This document shows, piece by piece, positions 33,563 through 45,614 of a stretch of 64,000 bases of DNA. The position numbers were made by a program, and so were the translations under genes. The stretch comes from Voacanga thouarsii. Lineage: Eukaryota > Streptophyta > Magnoliopsida > Gentianales > Apocynaceae. The notes under the pieces were generated by a model. That model did not search any database. It was given only the letters and a program-made list of their open reading frames with translations, and was not told the origin of the DNA. The stretch covers positions 372,001-436,000 of the forward strand of contig JANUWF010002014.1 of the NCBI GenBank assembly GCA_026120185.1. The letters are read 5' to 3'. Numbering within the stretch: the stretch's first letter is position 1; each line of letters starts with the position of its first letter.

Positions 33563-34084
33563 AAAGGACCAACACCAAACACAGTTAGATAGTCATCCAA
33601 CTATTCTAGAGAGGTTGAGGATGCTATTAGAGTGTAGGTTGAGACATGTATCTAGGCTATGCAAGCCGAGATGGAGGCACGCATGGAATTAGCTCTATCC
33701 CGCAGAGCTAACATAGGTGCATTTGTCACAGCTCCTAGACCTCCATCTAATACCTCTATGGCATCTCCTAGTATTGGTTCTATATCTCATCCCCACGGAT
33801 AATCTGAAGCTCCTAATGATGATGCTATTGGTGATGAGCATGATTGAGTCATTTTTTTCCATTCTTGTTTTGTATGAGTAGTATTTGGGATTGATACATT
33901 TTATTTCCTACTTTTTCTATATGTACTATTACTTTTACTTGTACACATTTTAGTTTCATTTTGGTTTATTTATAGTTTGATTGATGTTGGCTTTGTTGAT
34001 GATTTTGTTTTTTCAGTTTTAGTTGTAATTGTGTTGAAATTTTGGCTTGGCTAGGTTTAATTTGTAGGTGGTAGATGCTCAAAT

Positions 34085-34544
34085 AAATAAATTATGAAAA
34101 AGAGGGAAAAATAAAAAGGACGGTCAAAACTGTCATATTTACATTACACCGCAATTACTGAGTATTTGCAATAGTTGTAACTACGGTGGTTGGAGACCGT
34201 TGCAAGCACTGAGTATTTGCGATGGTTATAGCCGTCGCAACTAACCATCGCAATTGATCTGTAATTGTGACGGTTCGAAACTATCGTATTTACTTAGTAT
34301 AATTGTGATATTTTTTTACCATATATGACGGTTCGCAGAATCTCAGTTTGGATTGAGTAATTGTGATGCTATTTCCTGGCCGTCGTATTCCATCGTATCA
34401 ACTAAATACGACAGTTTGTTGGCCGTCATTGGATAAAAACGATTACGTTATATACAACGGCTGAGAAATTGTAATTAGGCCATCGTTTAGAGGAAAAACA
34501 ATGGTTTTATGGTGGCCGTATTTGCGTTAGTTTTTTTAGTAGTG
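34085..34544 (+). other. CACTA right subterminal repeats and terminal inverted repeat
   Basis: Many short copies in both orientations of ACGGTT, ACGGCC/GGCCGT and related words (for example 34117, 34331, 34379, 34419 and 34512) are packed into 450 bp, as in the transposase-binding regions of CACTA elements. The end, 34529-34544, reads AGTTTTTTTAGTAGTG, the inverse of CACTACTAAAAAAACT. The base after it starts copia B gag (CCT). Confidence 0.8.
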
Positions 34545-34909
34545 CCTAGTATTCGTGATCTCCCTAAAAGCTTTCTGCCTTACGGGCTAGCTTCTTTAGC
34601 AAACATGCTGCTCAACGATACATCGATATCATACGCAGTAGGTATGTTCTCATGCTTAGACTAAAGAACATTGCACATGGAAGCCAACATGTAGCATCTA
34701 ACCATCTCATTAGCTTTCCTCTACGCCTTCACAACCTCATGATCTAGCTCCATGGAATCTCGTCCAATTTCAGGATAGGGGTCGGACAAAATATACTTGT
34801 ACTTCTCGATAGTGAGTACAATGTTCAAACTCATTTTTCAGTCCACATAGTTAGATCCAATTAACTTATTCTCCTTGAGAATAATGGAAAACGAACAAAA
34901 ACCAAACAT
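34545..34909 (-). pseudogene. Copia B gag, N-terminal remnant
   Basis: The minus strand starts at an ATG at 34909 and reads a gag opening like copia A (SIILKENKLIG, then YVD), ending where the CACTA terminal repeat begins. A Y-K-Y-I-L-x-D-P-type segment follows in the same register. Only about 120 residues remain, with stops. The rest of copia B's coding region is not present in the window, so it was lost before, during or after the CACTA insertion. Confidence 0.78.
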
Positions 34910-36559
34910 TTCTATTGATTAGAAAAAAAAAAAACTTCATTCAGAAAAAATGTTTGTTTTGAAAAACATATAAGAAATGTATATTTGAAACGTCATATTA
35001 TATCTATGATATGGTTAACCTAATAAAAACCTTTATCAAAATTAGGAAAAATTTGGCTCTTAGAAACATTGACAGAGCTTCGTACTAAAGTTAATAATTT
35101 TCTAAGTTAAGTGTATAACCATCATAAATTAAACTTCCTTAATACCTAATAATCTAGAGATAATTCCATCGATAGGATGACCACTTCTTAGATTACCTAC
35201 GGATAATCTAATGTTAATATCTCCAGTGTAGACTGGTCAATACCAACCTATATCCATGGTTTAATTATAATTTCTCCGTTAGTTCTAGATTCTCGTGAAA
35301 ATCTATCCAATAGGAGGTCATGCTCATAATGACATAAGGATAACCACAATCTTTAACAACATTCTGTAATAGAAGCTGTGGGCTATTGGAGCCCCTCTTC
35401 CACTTAATCTTTTAAGGAAATATAGGTTTTTTAGAAAATTATCTTTAAAATAAATTTGGTTTTATTAACTTTAGTAAAATTTCAAAAATTCAACCATGAT
35501 TCTCTATGTCAAGGATAAAACCCTTTATGAGAATAAATGATGAAATTTTATTTTTATGACTTAAGTTAAAACCATTTTTTAAGAACCAAATTTAAAATAT
35601 TTAAATTCAAAATATTCTATATATCAAGGATAATACCATTTGGAAGAACAAATCATAAATTTTATTTTAAATTTCCTAGATCCCTTTTAAAATATTTTTT
35701 CTTAGTTGTTTTATCTAGAGAAAAAATTAATTTCTCAAAAACCTTGTGCAATTGATCAAAAAATTAAATAAATATCCATGCTTCCAAAAATAACTTTTTA
35801 CATGCTATTTATATCCTTTGATTTTTGTGTGACCAAATAATGGATTAAACATCATAATAAAAAATTAAAATGATCTTATTTAATCTTAAGGTGGTTCCTC
35901 CTCTACTAATCATTTTCATGCAAAATTATTTCTTACCATAAATTAACAATTCCAAAAACATGACCACTTGTGATATGGGACCCCAAAAGGGAAAGAAAAT
36001 TACAAGAAATTGGAAAACATATTGTCTTCAAGAAGACCCAAAATGGAACCCGCAACCCGTATCCACTTAAACTAAACCGGTCAGCTCACCTATCGTAGCC
36101 AGCCGCAGCATTCATGTAGTTGGCCATAGCTTGGAAGTTTCAAACCAGCTACGGTTTGGCATGTGCTGCCTATGACTTGTGAGAGGAAGAACCTCCAAGC
36201 CAGCTATGGCTTGGCTCTGTTCAACTGCTGTGGTTTTTGAATTTCCTCCAATTTCTTCTTCAAGGATTTTTCCAGTGTTAATCCGACACCTATATTGTTA
36301 CAAAAGTATAGTAGATTGAATTTAAAAACAATCCCAATTGCCTATGCCTTTCAAAACGAGGCCTACAATGAATTCTAAGAAAAACTATTAGCGATAAGTT
36401 ATTGGTATCTATGCATCCACGCGCAAAGCGTACATAATATCTACCCATATAAAAAAACTATGAGTGATCCACACTATCACAAAGATTGAATTTATAATAG
36501 TAAAGAAACCACTTTTTCGGATATTAACCCTAAACATGTTCCTAGATTAAAACCATAGC
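34910..36559 (-). mobile_element. Copia B leader
   Basis: AT-rich leader aligned with that of copia A (shared stretches at 35090-35420 and 12000-12310). At 36050-36240 there is a richer block with repeats of CCAGCTACGGTTTGGC and CCAGCTATGGCTTGGC. It is not the same unit as in copia A. No gene is seen. Confidence 0.72.
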
Positions 36560-36571
36560 TTTGATATCATT
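36560..36571 (-). other. Copia B primer-binding site, decayed
   Basis: On the minus strand this reads ATGATATCAAAGC, close to TGGTATCAGAGC, with G-to-A changes. It lies directly inside the LTR edge at 36572. Confidence 0.65.
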
Positions 36572-37569
36572 TGAAGGCTAGTGGGAAAATAAAAAACGCC
36601 GTGCAAGATGACAAATTTAAATTATTCGTGATCCAATGTTTAGGTGTACTTACTTCTTGGATGCTTAGGTTGAATAATGGGTGTTGAATTTAGGTTCGAC
36701 AGAGCATCTTGTGTGGGAAAATTTACTTGATCCAGAGAATTCCAACTAACTGTCAGCTCCTTCGCATTTAACACGTACCATGTTTGCTAGCTCTTGACTT
36801 TTCAGACTATTCTCAAACCTTATATGGACTATTACTAGTGCAAGTAGAATAGGAGAATTTGATTGGAAGAGATTGGGAGAGTTATAGGAAAAGAATGAAC
36901 AATAAAGGAAAAAAAGAAGAAGATATAGTGGCTTGTTTTTGGAAAAAATGAAGCGGTTTCGATTTCTTGTTCCCTGCAAAAAGCTACAGCAAGAAAAACC
37001 TTTTTTCACAGAAAAGTCCAATAGCTTCCTTTTTCTTATTCAAGTCTCTATACTCCCTCTTTTCCCTTTTCCTTTTCCTTTTATACAAGGTGGCTACTTG
37101 GTTTCATTAAACCTGTAGCCGTCTTGCTTCAATCCACAAGGTTTCACCAAATTAGTCGATGGCTAATTAAATAGCTCTCATATTAATTAATTGATCCACT
37201 TGAGCCTAGTATAAAATTACCCAAGACAATCCATTAATAAACCAATTCAATTAAATTGGTTAATTAAATATTCTAACCCAAATAAATAATTAATTAGACT
37301 CTTAAAGTAATTCTTCCAAAAATAAATTCACCTAGTAATTCCGTATAATAAATAAATTTAATAAAGTTGTTTGAGCTACAATAGAAAATAAAAAACATAT
37401 TATTCTTGACTACTAAAAAGACAAAAAATGCCTTTACTAACAAATAGTCGTATTTTTATCATTTCAAATATTCCATTTATCACCATATGGAAATATTAAC
37501 CCCAAGAATAATATTGCTAGTGCATTGTCTTCGACCAACTGGTGTAATGATGAATATACCTCTCTACAT
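36572..37569 (-). mobile_element. Copia B 5' LTR, part next to the leader
   Basis: Begins TGAAGGCTAG next to the PBS and runs to the insertion point of copia D at 37569. The continuation is at 56865-57651 (GTGTAATGATGAATATACCTCTC leads into the equivalent of copia A's 14510-14540). Target duplication TACAT is at 37565-37569. The two parts total about 1785 bp. Confidence 0.85.
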
Positions 37570-39482
37570 TGTTGGAATATATACCCTCTTAGACTAGGTT
37601 TCTAATGTAATTTTGACTTGTATTAATAAAAGTATTTTTCTCTGGATTTGTTTGTGAAATCTTCTTTATATTTGTGCACGATTTTATTGGAAAAGGCCCA
37701 TTGTGTTTAAGTAAATGGTTCATGTGAATAGATGTCTTTCACAGAAAGGTATAGACTATGAGATACTTAACACATAAACTACTATTCATAACCAAATGAT
37801 GAGAATAAGAATCTCATCATGGCAAGGTTATTATGTTATGAATTCCAAATAGGGAATGGCTTACCTTTAGCTAAGAAGTAGTCTTCTTATTTCATAACAC
37901 AAGCGTTTTTTGAACACATGGAGCAGGACCTATAGTAGTAGTTTCTAAGAGTACTATGTGATAGAAACCTAGACTACACCGCTACAGCATGGGCTTGTAC
38001 TCTACAGCTTGAGTATGAGTTGGTGGTCTGACAAAGCTGGAAGCATATGCTTTGATATATTATAGTTGAGGTCCTTTAGAAGGACCAATATACTTATATG
38101 TTTGGTATATGTGACTAGTTATCAAGACAAACTTGTACAAGATAGTGTCCACACTATATTGCCGCTTATAGTTGTTTGAATGATCTAATTATCTAGGGTC
38201 GTGGGGAACTTGACTTGGATATTGGTTTTAGGTTAGCTCCCTTGGAAAGCAGAAATATTCTTAGAAGTTGTGGATTATTAGACTAGAAGCCTAAGGATGG
38301 TAGATGTCTTTTAGAGTGGTGTTATTACACTCTTTCCTCTCTAAATGCACGACGGTGTATAGTGGAGTATTTTAGTCATTTCACCTGTAGGTCGAAGACA
38401 TAGCTAACGCATCATTGCCCTTTGGGTCAACATTTTATTATGGTGATATTAGAAAATATTTAAAATACAAAATAAAGAAATTTATATAGCAAGGGTATTT
38501 TGGTCATTTTAGTAACCAAGGCGATGTTTCTTTTTGGTCCTTGGAATAGCCCATAAGTCCTAATTATTTTAGGTCGAATAAATGGTCACAATTAAAAAGG
38601 ATTTTATTTTATTCAGGAAGGCTATTTTATTTTTGTACAGGAAAAAAAATAAAAGAACGAGAGAAATTAAATTTATTATCTAGTCTAATTGGTTAATTAA
38701 TTTTTCAGAGTCTAAACCCAGATTGAATAATTAGAAAAATTATCCTGGGCTTAAACAAGTTAATAAAAGGCTTAAATAATTATTTTATTTCATTTGGGCT
38801 CATTAACTATTTATTGGGTCATTTTAAAAGGCCTAAGAAATAAATAATTAATCGTTATTATTTTTGAGCTCATTGGGTCCAAGAAAAACAATAAATTATT
38901 TTGGCCCAATAGCCTGAACAAAAGGGTTTTTATTATTCAAGAAACATAAGAGTTAAGGCTAAGCTAAATCTCTTCTGTTGATAGCCTCTAGATGTTTGAA
39001 ATATTAAAAATACCGGGGTTTAGTTATCTGGATTGTGATTAGGAGTCATGGCTCTCGGTTGTGTAACACACAGAGAACACACGACAGTGATAAATAACCC
39101 AGAGCCTTTTCTTTGCAAATCTACTCTCTCATTCGTTCCTTTTTCCTTTATGTCATCTTCTTGATTTTGCTAAATGAATAGCAAAGGCTCAAGAAGAGTT
39201 TCTCCTCACCTAAGTTGTTTCATCAACTAGATTAGGCAGTGGAATATTCTGAGAAGAAAAAAGCTTCACGTTCATGCCACTGAGAAGTCAAAGGATTGCT
39301 GGGTTTCAACTAGAGTCGTCGAGACAAGTAGCCACTCTAGTGGTTCGCACTTCTTCTTCTCAACCAAACAGACTAAAGACACACAAAGGTATTATTTCTT
39401 TTACCTCTGCTACACTATGTCTAGCTTTTTTTTGGGTTCTATTCATAGCATGCATGGCTTCTGTTAAGTATTCAAAGCATCA
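37570..39482 (+). mobile_element. Copia D 5' LTR
   Basis: Starts TGTTGGAATATATACCC and ends TTCAAAGCATCA; 1913 bp. It carries the small reading frame at 39274-39388 near its 3' end. The 3' LTR is 1914 bp after removal of the insertion. The LTR is related to, but clearly distinct from, the copia E LTR. Confidence 0.93.
39274..39388 (+). CDS. Small conserved reading frame in copia D LTR
   Basis: ATG followed by 38 codons (start MPLRSQRIAGFQ, end RLKTHK) and then AAAG|GTATT, a possible splice donor in phase 1. It sits about 90 bp before the LTR end. Copia E has an open frame at the same place (47387-47513 and 55100-55226) with a similar basic start (MQIRRSRRL), Ser/Gln-rich middle, basic end (VKGRK) and the same donor-like AAAG|GTAT in the same phase. 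In the copia D 3' LTR (56649) two extra bases break the frame. Whether it is translated or spliced is unknown; this is an inference. Confidence 0.45.
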
Positions 39483-39484
39483 AG

Positions 39485-39497
39485 TGGCATCAGAGTG
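39485..39497 (+). other. Copia D primer-binding site
   Basis: TGGCATCAGAGTG just inside the LTR end, close to the initiator-Met tRNA site TGGTATCAGAGC, with two changes. Confidence 0.8.
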
Positions 39498-40093
39498 AGT
39501 TGCTTTGAAAGGTTTATGATTGATGCATGCTAGTTAAGAAAATTGGCAAGGCTAATTTTGATTAATACCATGAGATCCTTCGCAATTTTTGGTATGAGTA
39601 GATCATCTGTACACCTCACCGTTGAGGTACAGGAGGCTCTATAAAAATTTTATAATACTTTGTTAAGCTTTTGTGTGAACCCGATTTGAAAGGGTATAGG
39701 CAGATGCCATATTTTTTGTTGAAAAAAAATGTAACAAGAGGTTGCTTACAATGATCGAGAAGGAAGTTGCAGAGTCCAGAAAAAATTGTAGAAGAAATCA
39801 GCAAAAAAAAAGGATTTCGGAAGAAGATGACCGAGCTGCCAAGCCAATCAAAAGACGAGCTAAGGCGCGGCTCGGTCTTGCCTGGAGTTGAGGCTGAACC
39901 CAGGCCAGCTGCGGCTCAAAGCCGCAATCGAGCCCAGAGCGCTTCTGCTCGGCCGTGCGTGGACTGGGATGCAGAGAGTATCCTGGCCAAGATGCTTCCC
40001 GAGTCCTTGGTCGGTCGCAAGCCCCCGCCCGTAGACTATAGCCCATGGGATTTCCCGCGGGCCATGATCCTGTGCGGCGGGTGCACAAGACTA

Positions 40094-40146
<53 letters not shown>

Positions 40147-41308
40147 TTTTGGTCACATTACAGTTGAAATTATTATTTTCGCAATATTTAATATTCTTTG
40201 AATATTTTGCATGAAAAATTTAGTAAAGGATTATAGGATTAAAAAATATCATTAATTAATTTAATTAATGTATTAATTCTATTATTTGGGCACTTAGGAT
40301 TAAAAAATAGAAGAGTAGGAAAACATTTATAGTTTTCTAGCATGCTAATTATTTTAAGTCCTATGTGCACGTTTTCTCAAAGACCAAAGTCTTTGGGAAA
40401 TTTTATTTGACAAGAAAAAATATTTTTCTTTAATTAAATGGTTATTTTAACTTAAACAAAAATTAATCCTTTGTTATTTTCTTAAAAGTTTTTTATCCTT
40501 GAACTAGAAAATATTTTGTATTTAGAAATTTTTGTAAGCTAAAATGGAAAGCCATTTTAATTCATTTTAGCCAAGGAAAAATTATTGTTGTCAAACAAAA
40601 CCTTAACATCAAAATCTCTAGGAAATTTTAAATGGAAATTTTTTTGAAATTATTAAGTTATTAACTTAAATAAAATTAATTCGTGAGGAAAATTTTCTCA
40701 AATGATATAAACCTTGACATAGAAATTTTTATGAATTTAGATATTTTATTTCAAGATAAAAAAGGACTTAATTGAAAATTTTCAAATGATATTTTTCTAA
40801 GAAAACCCTTATTTAAAAAACTAAGTGGGAGAGGGGTTCCAATGGCACCACGGCTTCCATCATGATCCTCATTAGAGATCGTAGGTCTCCTCGCATTACT
40901 GTGGAAGTGAACCTGCATAGGATGGAGATACCACAATAATCTAGAACTAATAAAATGATGTAATTAATAGCCCAAAAACACATACTATGATCAGTCAGCC
41001 CACGTTGGAGGTTATAGTGCGAGGTATGTCCATAGAAAATTAGAAGAAACGACTATCCCCTTGATGGAGTTATCTTCTAGATCATTGCCTAGAAGGAAAA
41101 TTAATTTGTGGTGGTTAACACACTTAGCTTATGAAACTATTAATCTTCCCAAGAAGCTATGTCAGTTTTTCTAAGAGCCAAATTAATCATGTTAAAGATA
41201 ATAGTAATGGGGTTAGCTATTATCAAGTTTAATATAAGGATAAATTGTACAGAATTATTTTTGTTTTACAATACTGAGAGTTTCTTTTATGTTTCAAAAA
41301 TTTCAAAA
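39498..41308 (+). mobile_element. Copia D leader
   Basis: About 1.8 kb to gag. A GC-rich block (39830-40080) resembles the one in copia E. The (TA)n run at 40095-40144 follows directly. The rest is AT-rich and aligns with the copia E leader (for example GGGAGAGGGGTTCCAA near 40827 and 48956). The frame at 39767-40201 spans the GC block and the microsatellite and is not a convincing gene. Confidence 0.8.
40095..40144. repeat. TA microsatellite
   Basis: About 25 TA units immediately after the GC-rich block of the copia D leader. Copia E has no such run at its matching position. Confidence 0.95.
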
Positions 41309-42127
41309 ATGGTTGGTGGAGATTCTTTTAGTACCATAGTCGTTATTCTCTGCAAAATAAGCTAACGGGTCCAAACTATATGGACTAAAAAGGAACCTAG
41401 ACATAATACTCACAACCGAGGAGTATAAGTATATCTTTTACATGATCTGCCGAGTAATCAGGGAAGGTTCCACAGCTAAGAAGCGTGAGGCTGAAAAGGC
41501 ATGGAAGAAGACTGACGAGATAGCCCGATGCTGTATGTTAGCCTCCATGTCAAATGTGTTCCAATCCAAACATAAGCACATGGCAACTGCATATAACATA
41601 AGTGTATAACTAGGCATAATATTTGCAGTTAAGAGCCGGTCCGCAAAGCAGGAGGAACTTCAAACAATTATAAATACCAAGATGGATGAAGAAGCATCAG
41701 TTAGAGAGTATATACTCAAGATGATTGCTACTTTCAAGGAAGAAGAAGTCTTAGGGACTGTCATTAACCCCGAGAGCAAAATGGACATGGTTCTCGAATC
41801 TTTGCCAGGCTCCTTCACTTAGTTCAAGTTGAATTACAATATGAATAAGTTAAACATAAGTTTTAGGGAATTGATAAAGGAGCTCTAGTTGGCTTAGAAG
41901 GTCATGAAGCCACAACCTAGAGCTATGGTGTCCTGTTCTTCAAGAATTGGGCCCAAGTCTAGAAAGTTCAAGAAGAAGAAGGGAAATGTTATGCACCAGC
42001 CCAAGTCCCAATCCAAAGGCAAATCCAAGGGCAAATGCTTCAAATGTGGGAAGAAAGAATACTGGAAAAAAGAGTGTCTAGATCTTCAGGCCAAGAAAAA
42101 CCCCACAGGTAATGTTTTCTATCTATA
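41309..42127 (+). pseudogene. Copia D gag
   Basis: Starts M-V-G-G-D-S-F-S at 41309 and aligns throughout with copia E gag (EEYKYI, EREAEKAWKK-like, REYILKMIATFKEEE-like, NPESKMDMVLESLPGSFT, FKLNYNMNK). The zinc knuckle at 42036-42077 reads CFKCGKKEYWKKEC: the His is replaced by Tyr (CAC to TAC), removing one zinc ligand. Many stops are where CAG or TGG is expected, for instance near 41819 and 41886. Confidence 0.88.
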
Positions 42128-42371
42128 GTCTATATCAATGGTTGGATCAACTTCTATTTGGATTGTTGATTCAGGAGTCACTAATTATATCTGTAACTCC
42201 TTGCAGGGGTTTAGGAATATTAGAAGACTCTAGAAGGGCGAACATGGACTACGCATGGGAAATGGAGCACAAGTTTAGGCTTTTGCTGTGAAAGAACTAG
42301 AACTTGCTTTTGATTGTAATAGAGTAGTTATTTTGAAGTATATTTTATTTGTTCCGGGCTTTAGATAGAAT
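42128..42371 (+). pseudogene. Copia D protease
   Basis: Reads WIVDSGVTNYICNSL, with the catalytic Asp kept but DSGAT changed to DSGVT, then GFRNIRRL and a segment equivalent to copia E's DILYVPGFRQNLISV. Stops lie at 42126, 42229 and 42366. Confidence 0.8.
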
Positions 42372-43540
42372 TTGATTTCAGTTACAAAATTAATAAATCA
42401 AGGATATTCTGTTTCTTTCTATTCTCGTATTACTATCAGTAAAAATGGAGAAGTTTTATATACTTGGCATATGTATGGGAATCTATTCTTTATTAATCCT
42501 ATTAACAATCAATTGAATAATGCTCAATCTGAACCTTTAAATAGGAAGAGAAAGACTAATCTCAATGATTCATATCTTTGGCATTTAAGGTTGGTTCACA
42601 TTAACTCAATCAGGATTCAGATGTTAATCCATGATAGGTCTTTAGGCTCATTGAGATTGGAAAGTTGGTCTCAGCGTAAATCTTATCTCATGGGAAAAAT
42701 GACCAAATGGTCCTTTACCTAAAAAAGAGATAGAGCCAAAGAAGCATTGAGTCTTATTCATACTGATGTGTATGGTCCTTTGTCTACACCAGCAAGAGGG
42801 GAGTTTGAGTACTTCATCACTTTCACAGATGATTGTATAATGTATAGTTATGTTTATTTAATGAGACACAAGTTTGACTTTTTTAACAAGTTCAAAGAGT
42901 TTAAGGCTGAAATGGAGCGTCAGACAAGTAAACTAATCAAAACTTTACAATTGGATCGTAGTGGAGAATACTTCCTTAGTGAATTCAAGGACTACATGGT
43001 ACATCATGGGATAGTTTCTCAACTCTTAATATCTAGAACACCCTAGCAGAATGGAGTAGCTGAGAGAAGGAACATGACATTAATAGAAATAGTCCAAAAT
43101 ATAATGTCTCATGCTACTCTTCCAGTGTCTATTTATGGGATATGCCCTAAAAATAGCAGCATATATTCTGAACTTGGTACCTTCCAAGTTAGTACCTAGG
43201 ACATCCTATGAGATATAGACTGGGCGTAAACAAAGTCTAAATCATCTCAAGATATGGGGTTGTCCATCTTATGTACTAATCAAGAGAGACAAGTTAGAAC
43301 CAAGATCAAAATTATGCTATTTTGTTGGGTATCCAAAAGGTACAAAGTGTGGTTACTTTTATCATTGCAAGGAGCACAAAGTACTTGTGAGTACTAATGC
43401 TAGATACTTAGAGGATGAACAAAGTATATCTACTAAAGATTCGGCAAGGTTGGAACTCGAAGAGAAGTTATCTTCTAAATCAACTTCTCCAAACTCAATT
43501 ATAGAACAAGAAGAGGCACAGCCTTAGGAACCTATATAAA
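42372..43540 (+). pseudogene. Copia D integrase
   Basis: Open segments 42372-42722 and 42747-43046 read WHLRLVHINSIRIQ (the finger's second His region), LIHTDVYGPL, FITFTDDCIMYSY, LQLDRSGEYF (D-R-G-G-E changed to D-R-S-G-E). Further on, in a new frame, come the core end and the C-terminal part (KIWGCPSYVL, KLCYFVGYPKGTKC). Stops lie at 42720 and 43045. The parallel with copia E is close. Confidence 0.87.
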
Positions 43541-45204
43541 TGGAACATCGTCGTAGTGGGATGATATCTAGCATTATAGAAAGATGGATTGGAGAGGTTT
43601 TTGACCTAGTCTTCGACCATCAGGACCAAGATCCCACTAGATACGAGGAGACTATTGCTGATGCCGATGTAGACCTATGGCATGAAGTAATGAAAGCCGA
43701 GATTGAGTCTATGTACTTCAATTAGGTTTGGAATCTTGTAGCTTCACCTAAAGGGATAAAATCCATTAGGTGTAACTGGGTGTACAAGAGGAAGAGGGGA
43801 GAGGATGGGAAGGCGAAAACCTTTAAAGCTAGGCTTGTGGCGAAAGGGTATAATAAAAAAGGAGGGATCAATTATGAGAAAACATTTTGTCCGATAGCCA
43901 TCTATAAGTCCATCCATTTCCTCCTTGGCATCACATGTTATCATGACTACGAGATATGAAAAATAGATGTCAAGACGTTATTTTTAAATGGCCATCTTAG
44001 TAAAGATATCTATATGTCCAAACCAGAAGCTTTTATTACCAAACGCCAAGAGCATATGGTTTGTAAGCTTGAAAATTCCATTTATGGACTTAAGTAGCCA
44101 TCCAGAGCATGGAACATTTATTTCAATGCGATAGCAAAATCTCACGATTTCATCCAAAACGAGGATGAACTATGTGTGTATAGGAAACTGGAAGGCATAA
44201 ATGTGATTTTTCTTGCACTGTATGTGAATGACATTCTACTCATTGAAAATGATGTAGGGATACTGTCATCTACTAAGGTTTGGCTATTTAGTCAATTTAG
44301 TATAAAGGACTTAAGTGTAGCCAGCTACATTCTTGAAATAAAGCTTCTTAGAAATCAGAAGCAGAGAATGTTAGGCTTATCCCAAGTTATATACATTGAC
44401 AAGATGTTAGCTAAGTTCAGGATGGACTCATGAAAGGGGGCATTAATCCCTTGTAGACATGGGTTGTCTTTTTCTTCAAAAGGCTATCCAAAATCTCAAG
44501 AAGAAAAAGATAGAATGAGTAAGATTCCCTCTGCTTCAACTGTGGGAAGTCTTATGCATGCCATGCTATGTACTAGGGCAAATATCTGTTTTGTTGTAGG
44601 TTGAGTTAGCAGATATCAGTCAAACCCTAGAAAGGTTCATTAGCAGGCTGTAAAGTATATTCTTAAGTATCTAAAATGTACAAGAGACTATATGCTGGTT
44701 TCCAAGGTTGAAGACTTGATTCTTACACGATACACAGACTTAGACTTCTAGGTGGATAAGGATGAGAGAAAATTCAGTAGTGGATATATCTTCACCTTGT
44801 CTTGAAGAGCTATTTCATAGAGAAATATTAAGTAATCTCGTATTGCTGACTCAACCATGGAAGTTGAGTATGTGACAGCTTCGGAGGCATCTAAGGAAGC
44901 AGTTTGGCTCCAAAAGTTCCTTTTGGAACTTCAAGTCATGGCACAAATAGACAAATTAGTTGTGATGTATTGTGATAATACTGGTGCAATCTCACAATCC
45001 AAAGAACCTAAGAACTACAAAAAGGGGAAGTACATAGAGAGGAAGTACCACCTGATCCGGGATTTTATCTAGAGACGAGAAGTCGTGGTGGAATAGATAG
45101 CCTCAAAGAATCATCTAGTAGATCCTTTCGCCAAGCCTTTGGCGGAGAGAATCTTTAGAAGACACTTAGATGCCATAGGGGTGCGTACCTATAGACTTAG
45201 TTAG
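43541..45204 (+). pseudogene. Copia D RT and RNase H
   Basis: Segments read RWIGEVFDLVFDH, EAIADA-like, GCKWVYKRKRG-like, DIYMSKPEAF, IYGLKxPSRAW (x is a stop at CAG to TAG) and then YVNDILLIEND (44221-44232). The second catalytic Asp of YVDD is Asn here, so this RT is dead apart from its stops. RNase H is 44857-45072 (EVEYVTASEASKEAVWL, VMYCDNTGAISQSKEP). It ends TYRLS-stop near 45204. The PPT (GCAAGTGGGAGAT) lies at 45214-45226. Confidence 0.89.
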
Positions 45205-45226
45205 ATTTAGAGTGCAAGTGGGAGAT

Positions 45227-45614
45227 TATTGAAATATATGCCCTCTTAGACTAAGCTTCAGATATAATTTTTACTTGTATTAATAAAGGTATTTTTCTTA
45301 AAATTTGTTTGTGAAATATTTTTTATATTTGTGCACGATTTTATTGGAAAAAACCTATTATGTTTAAATAAATGGTTCATGTGAATGGAGGTCTTTCATA
45401 GTAAGGTGTAGACTATAGGATACTTAATACATAAACTATTGTTCATAACCGAATAATGAGAATAAGAATCTCATCATGACAAGGTTATTGTGCTATGAAT
45501 TATAAATAAGGAGTGGCTTACCTCTAGCCAATGAGTAGTCTTCTCATTTCATAACACAAGTGTATTTTGAATACGAAGAACATGACCTATAGTAGTGGTT
45601 TCTAAAAGTACTAT
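45227..45614 (+). mobile_element. Copia D 3' LTR, first part
   Basis: Begins TATTGAAATATATGCCC (TG changed to TA at the very start) and runs to the insertion point of copia E. ACTAT at 45610-45614 is repeated at 55329-55333. Confidence 0.92.

Larger units (their letters stand above)
27540..33850 (+). pseudogene. CACTA second gene (Transposase_24-like), interrupted
   Basis: The first part (about 27640-27715) and 32034-32172 read a Ser/Thr/Ala-rich low-complexity stretch built on an ATSGAGP-like repeat, split by the long LTR at 27716-32033. A GT follows at about 32173. Downstream, separated by likely introns, come WKDxKSKLKGRYY, then a W-LV-D-W-H-like segment (about 32790-32830), AKAVQNNQNRSHITYPQ (32935-32990), RPTDVIxYDMFLAT and EGGVVGR (33138-33200), and a Gln/Glu-rich exon from 33337. 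These follow the order I recall for plant Transposase_24 proteins. Stops and a 106-bp duplication break it. Confidence 0.65.
15955..34544 (+). mobile_element. CACTA (En/Spm) DNA transposon, left end missing
   Basis: A decayed transposase (tnp2 type), a second gene resembling the plant Transposase_24 family, subterminal repeats and a right terminal repeat ending AGTAGTG are in the expected order on the plus strand. The right flank begins CCT, the candidate 3-bp target site, but the matching left end was not found. Two retroelements are inserted: copia C at 19166-27300 and a long LTR at 27716-32033. Host CACTA codons resume on the far side of each. Confidence 0.85.

Noticed and set aside
39767..40201. 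A 144-residue open frame that could be a host gene
   Set aside because: It runs through the GC-rich block of the copia D leader and into the TA microsatellite. The homologous place in copia E does not keep the frame.
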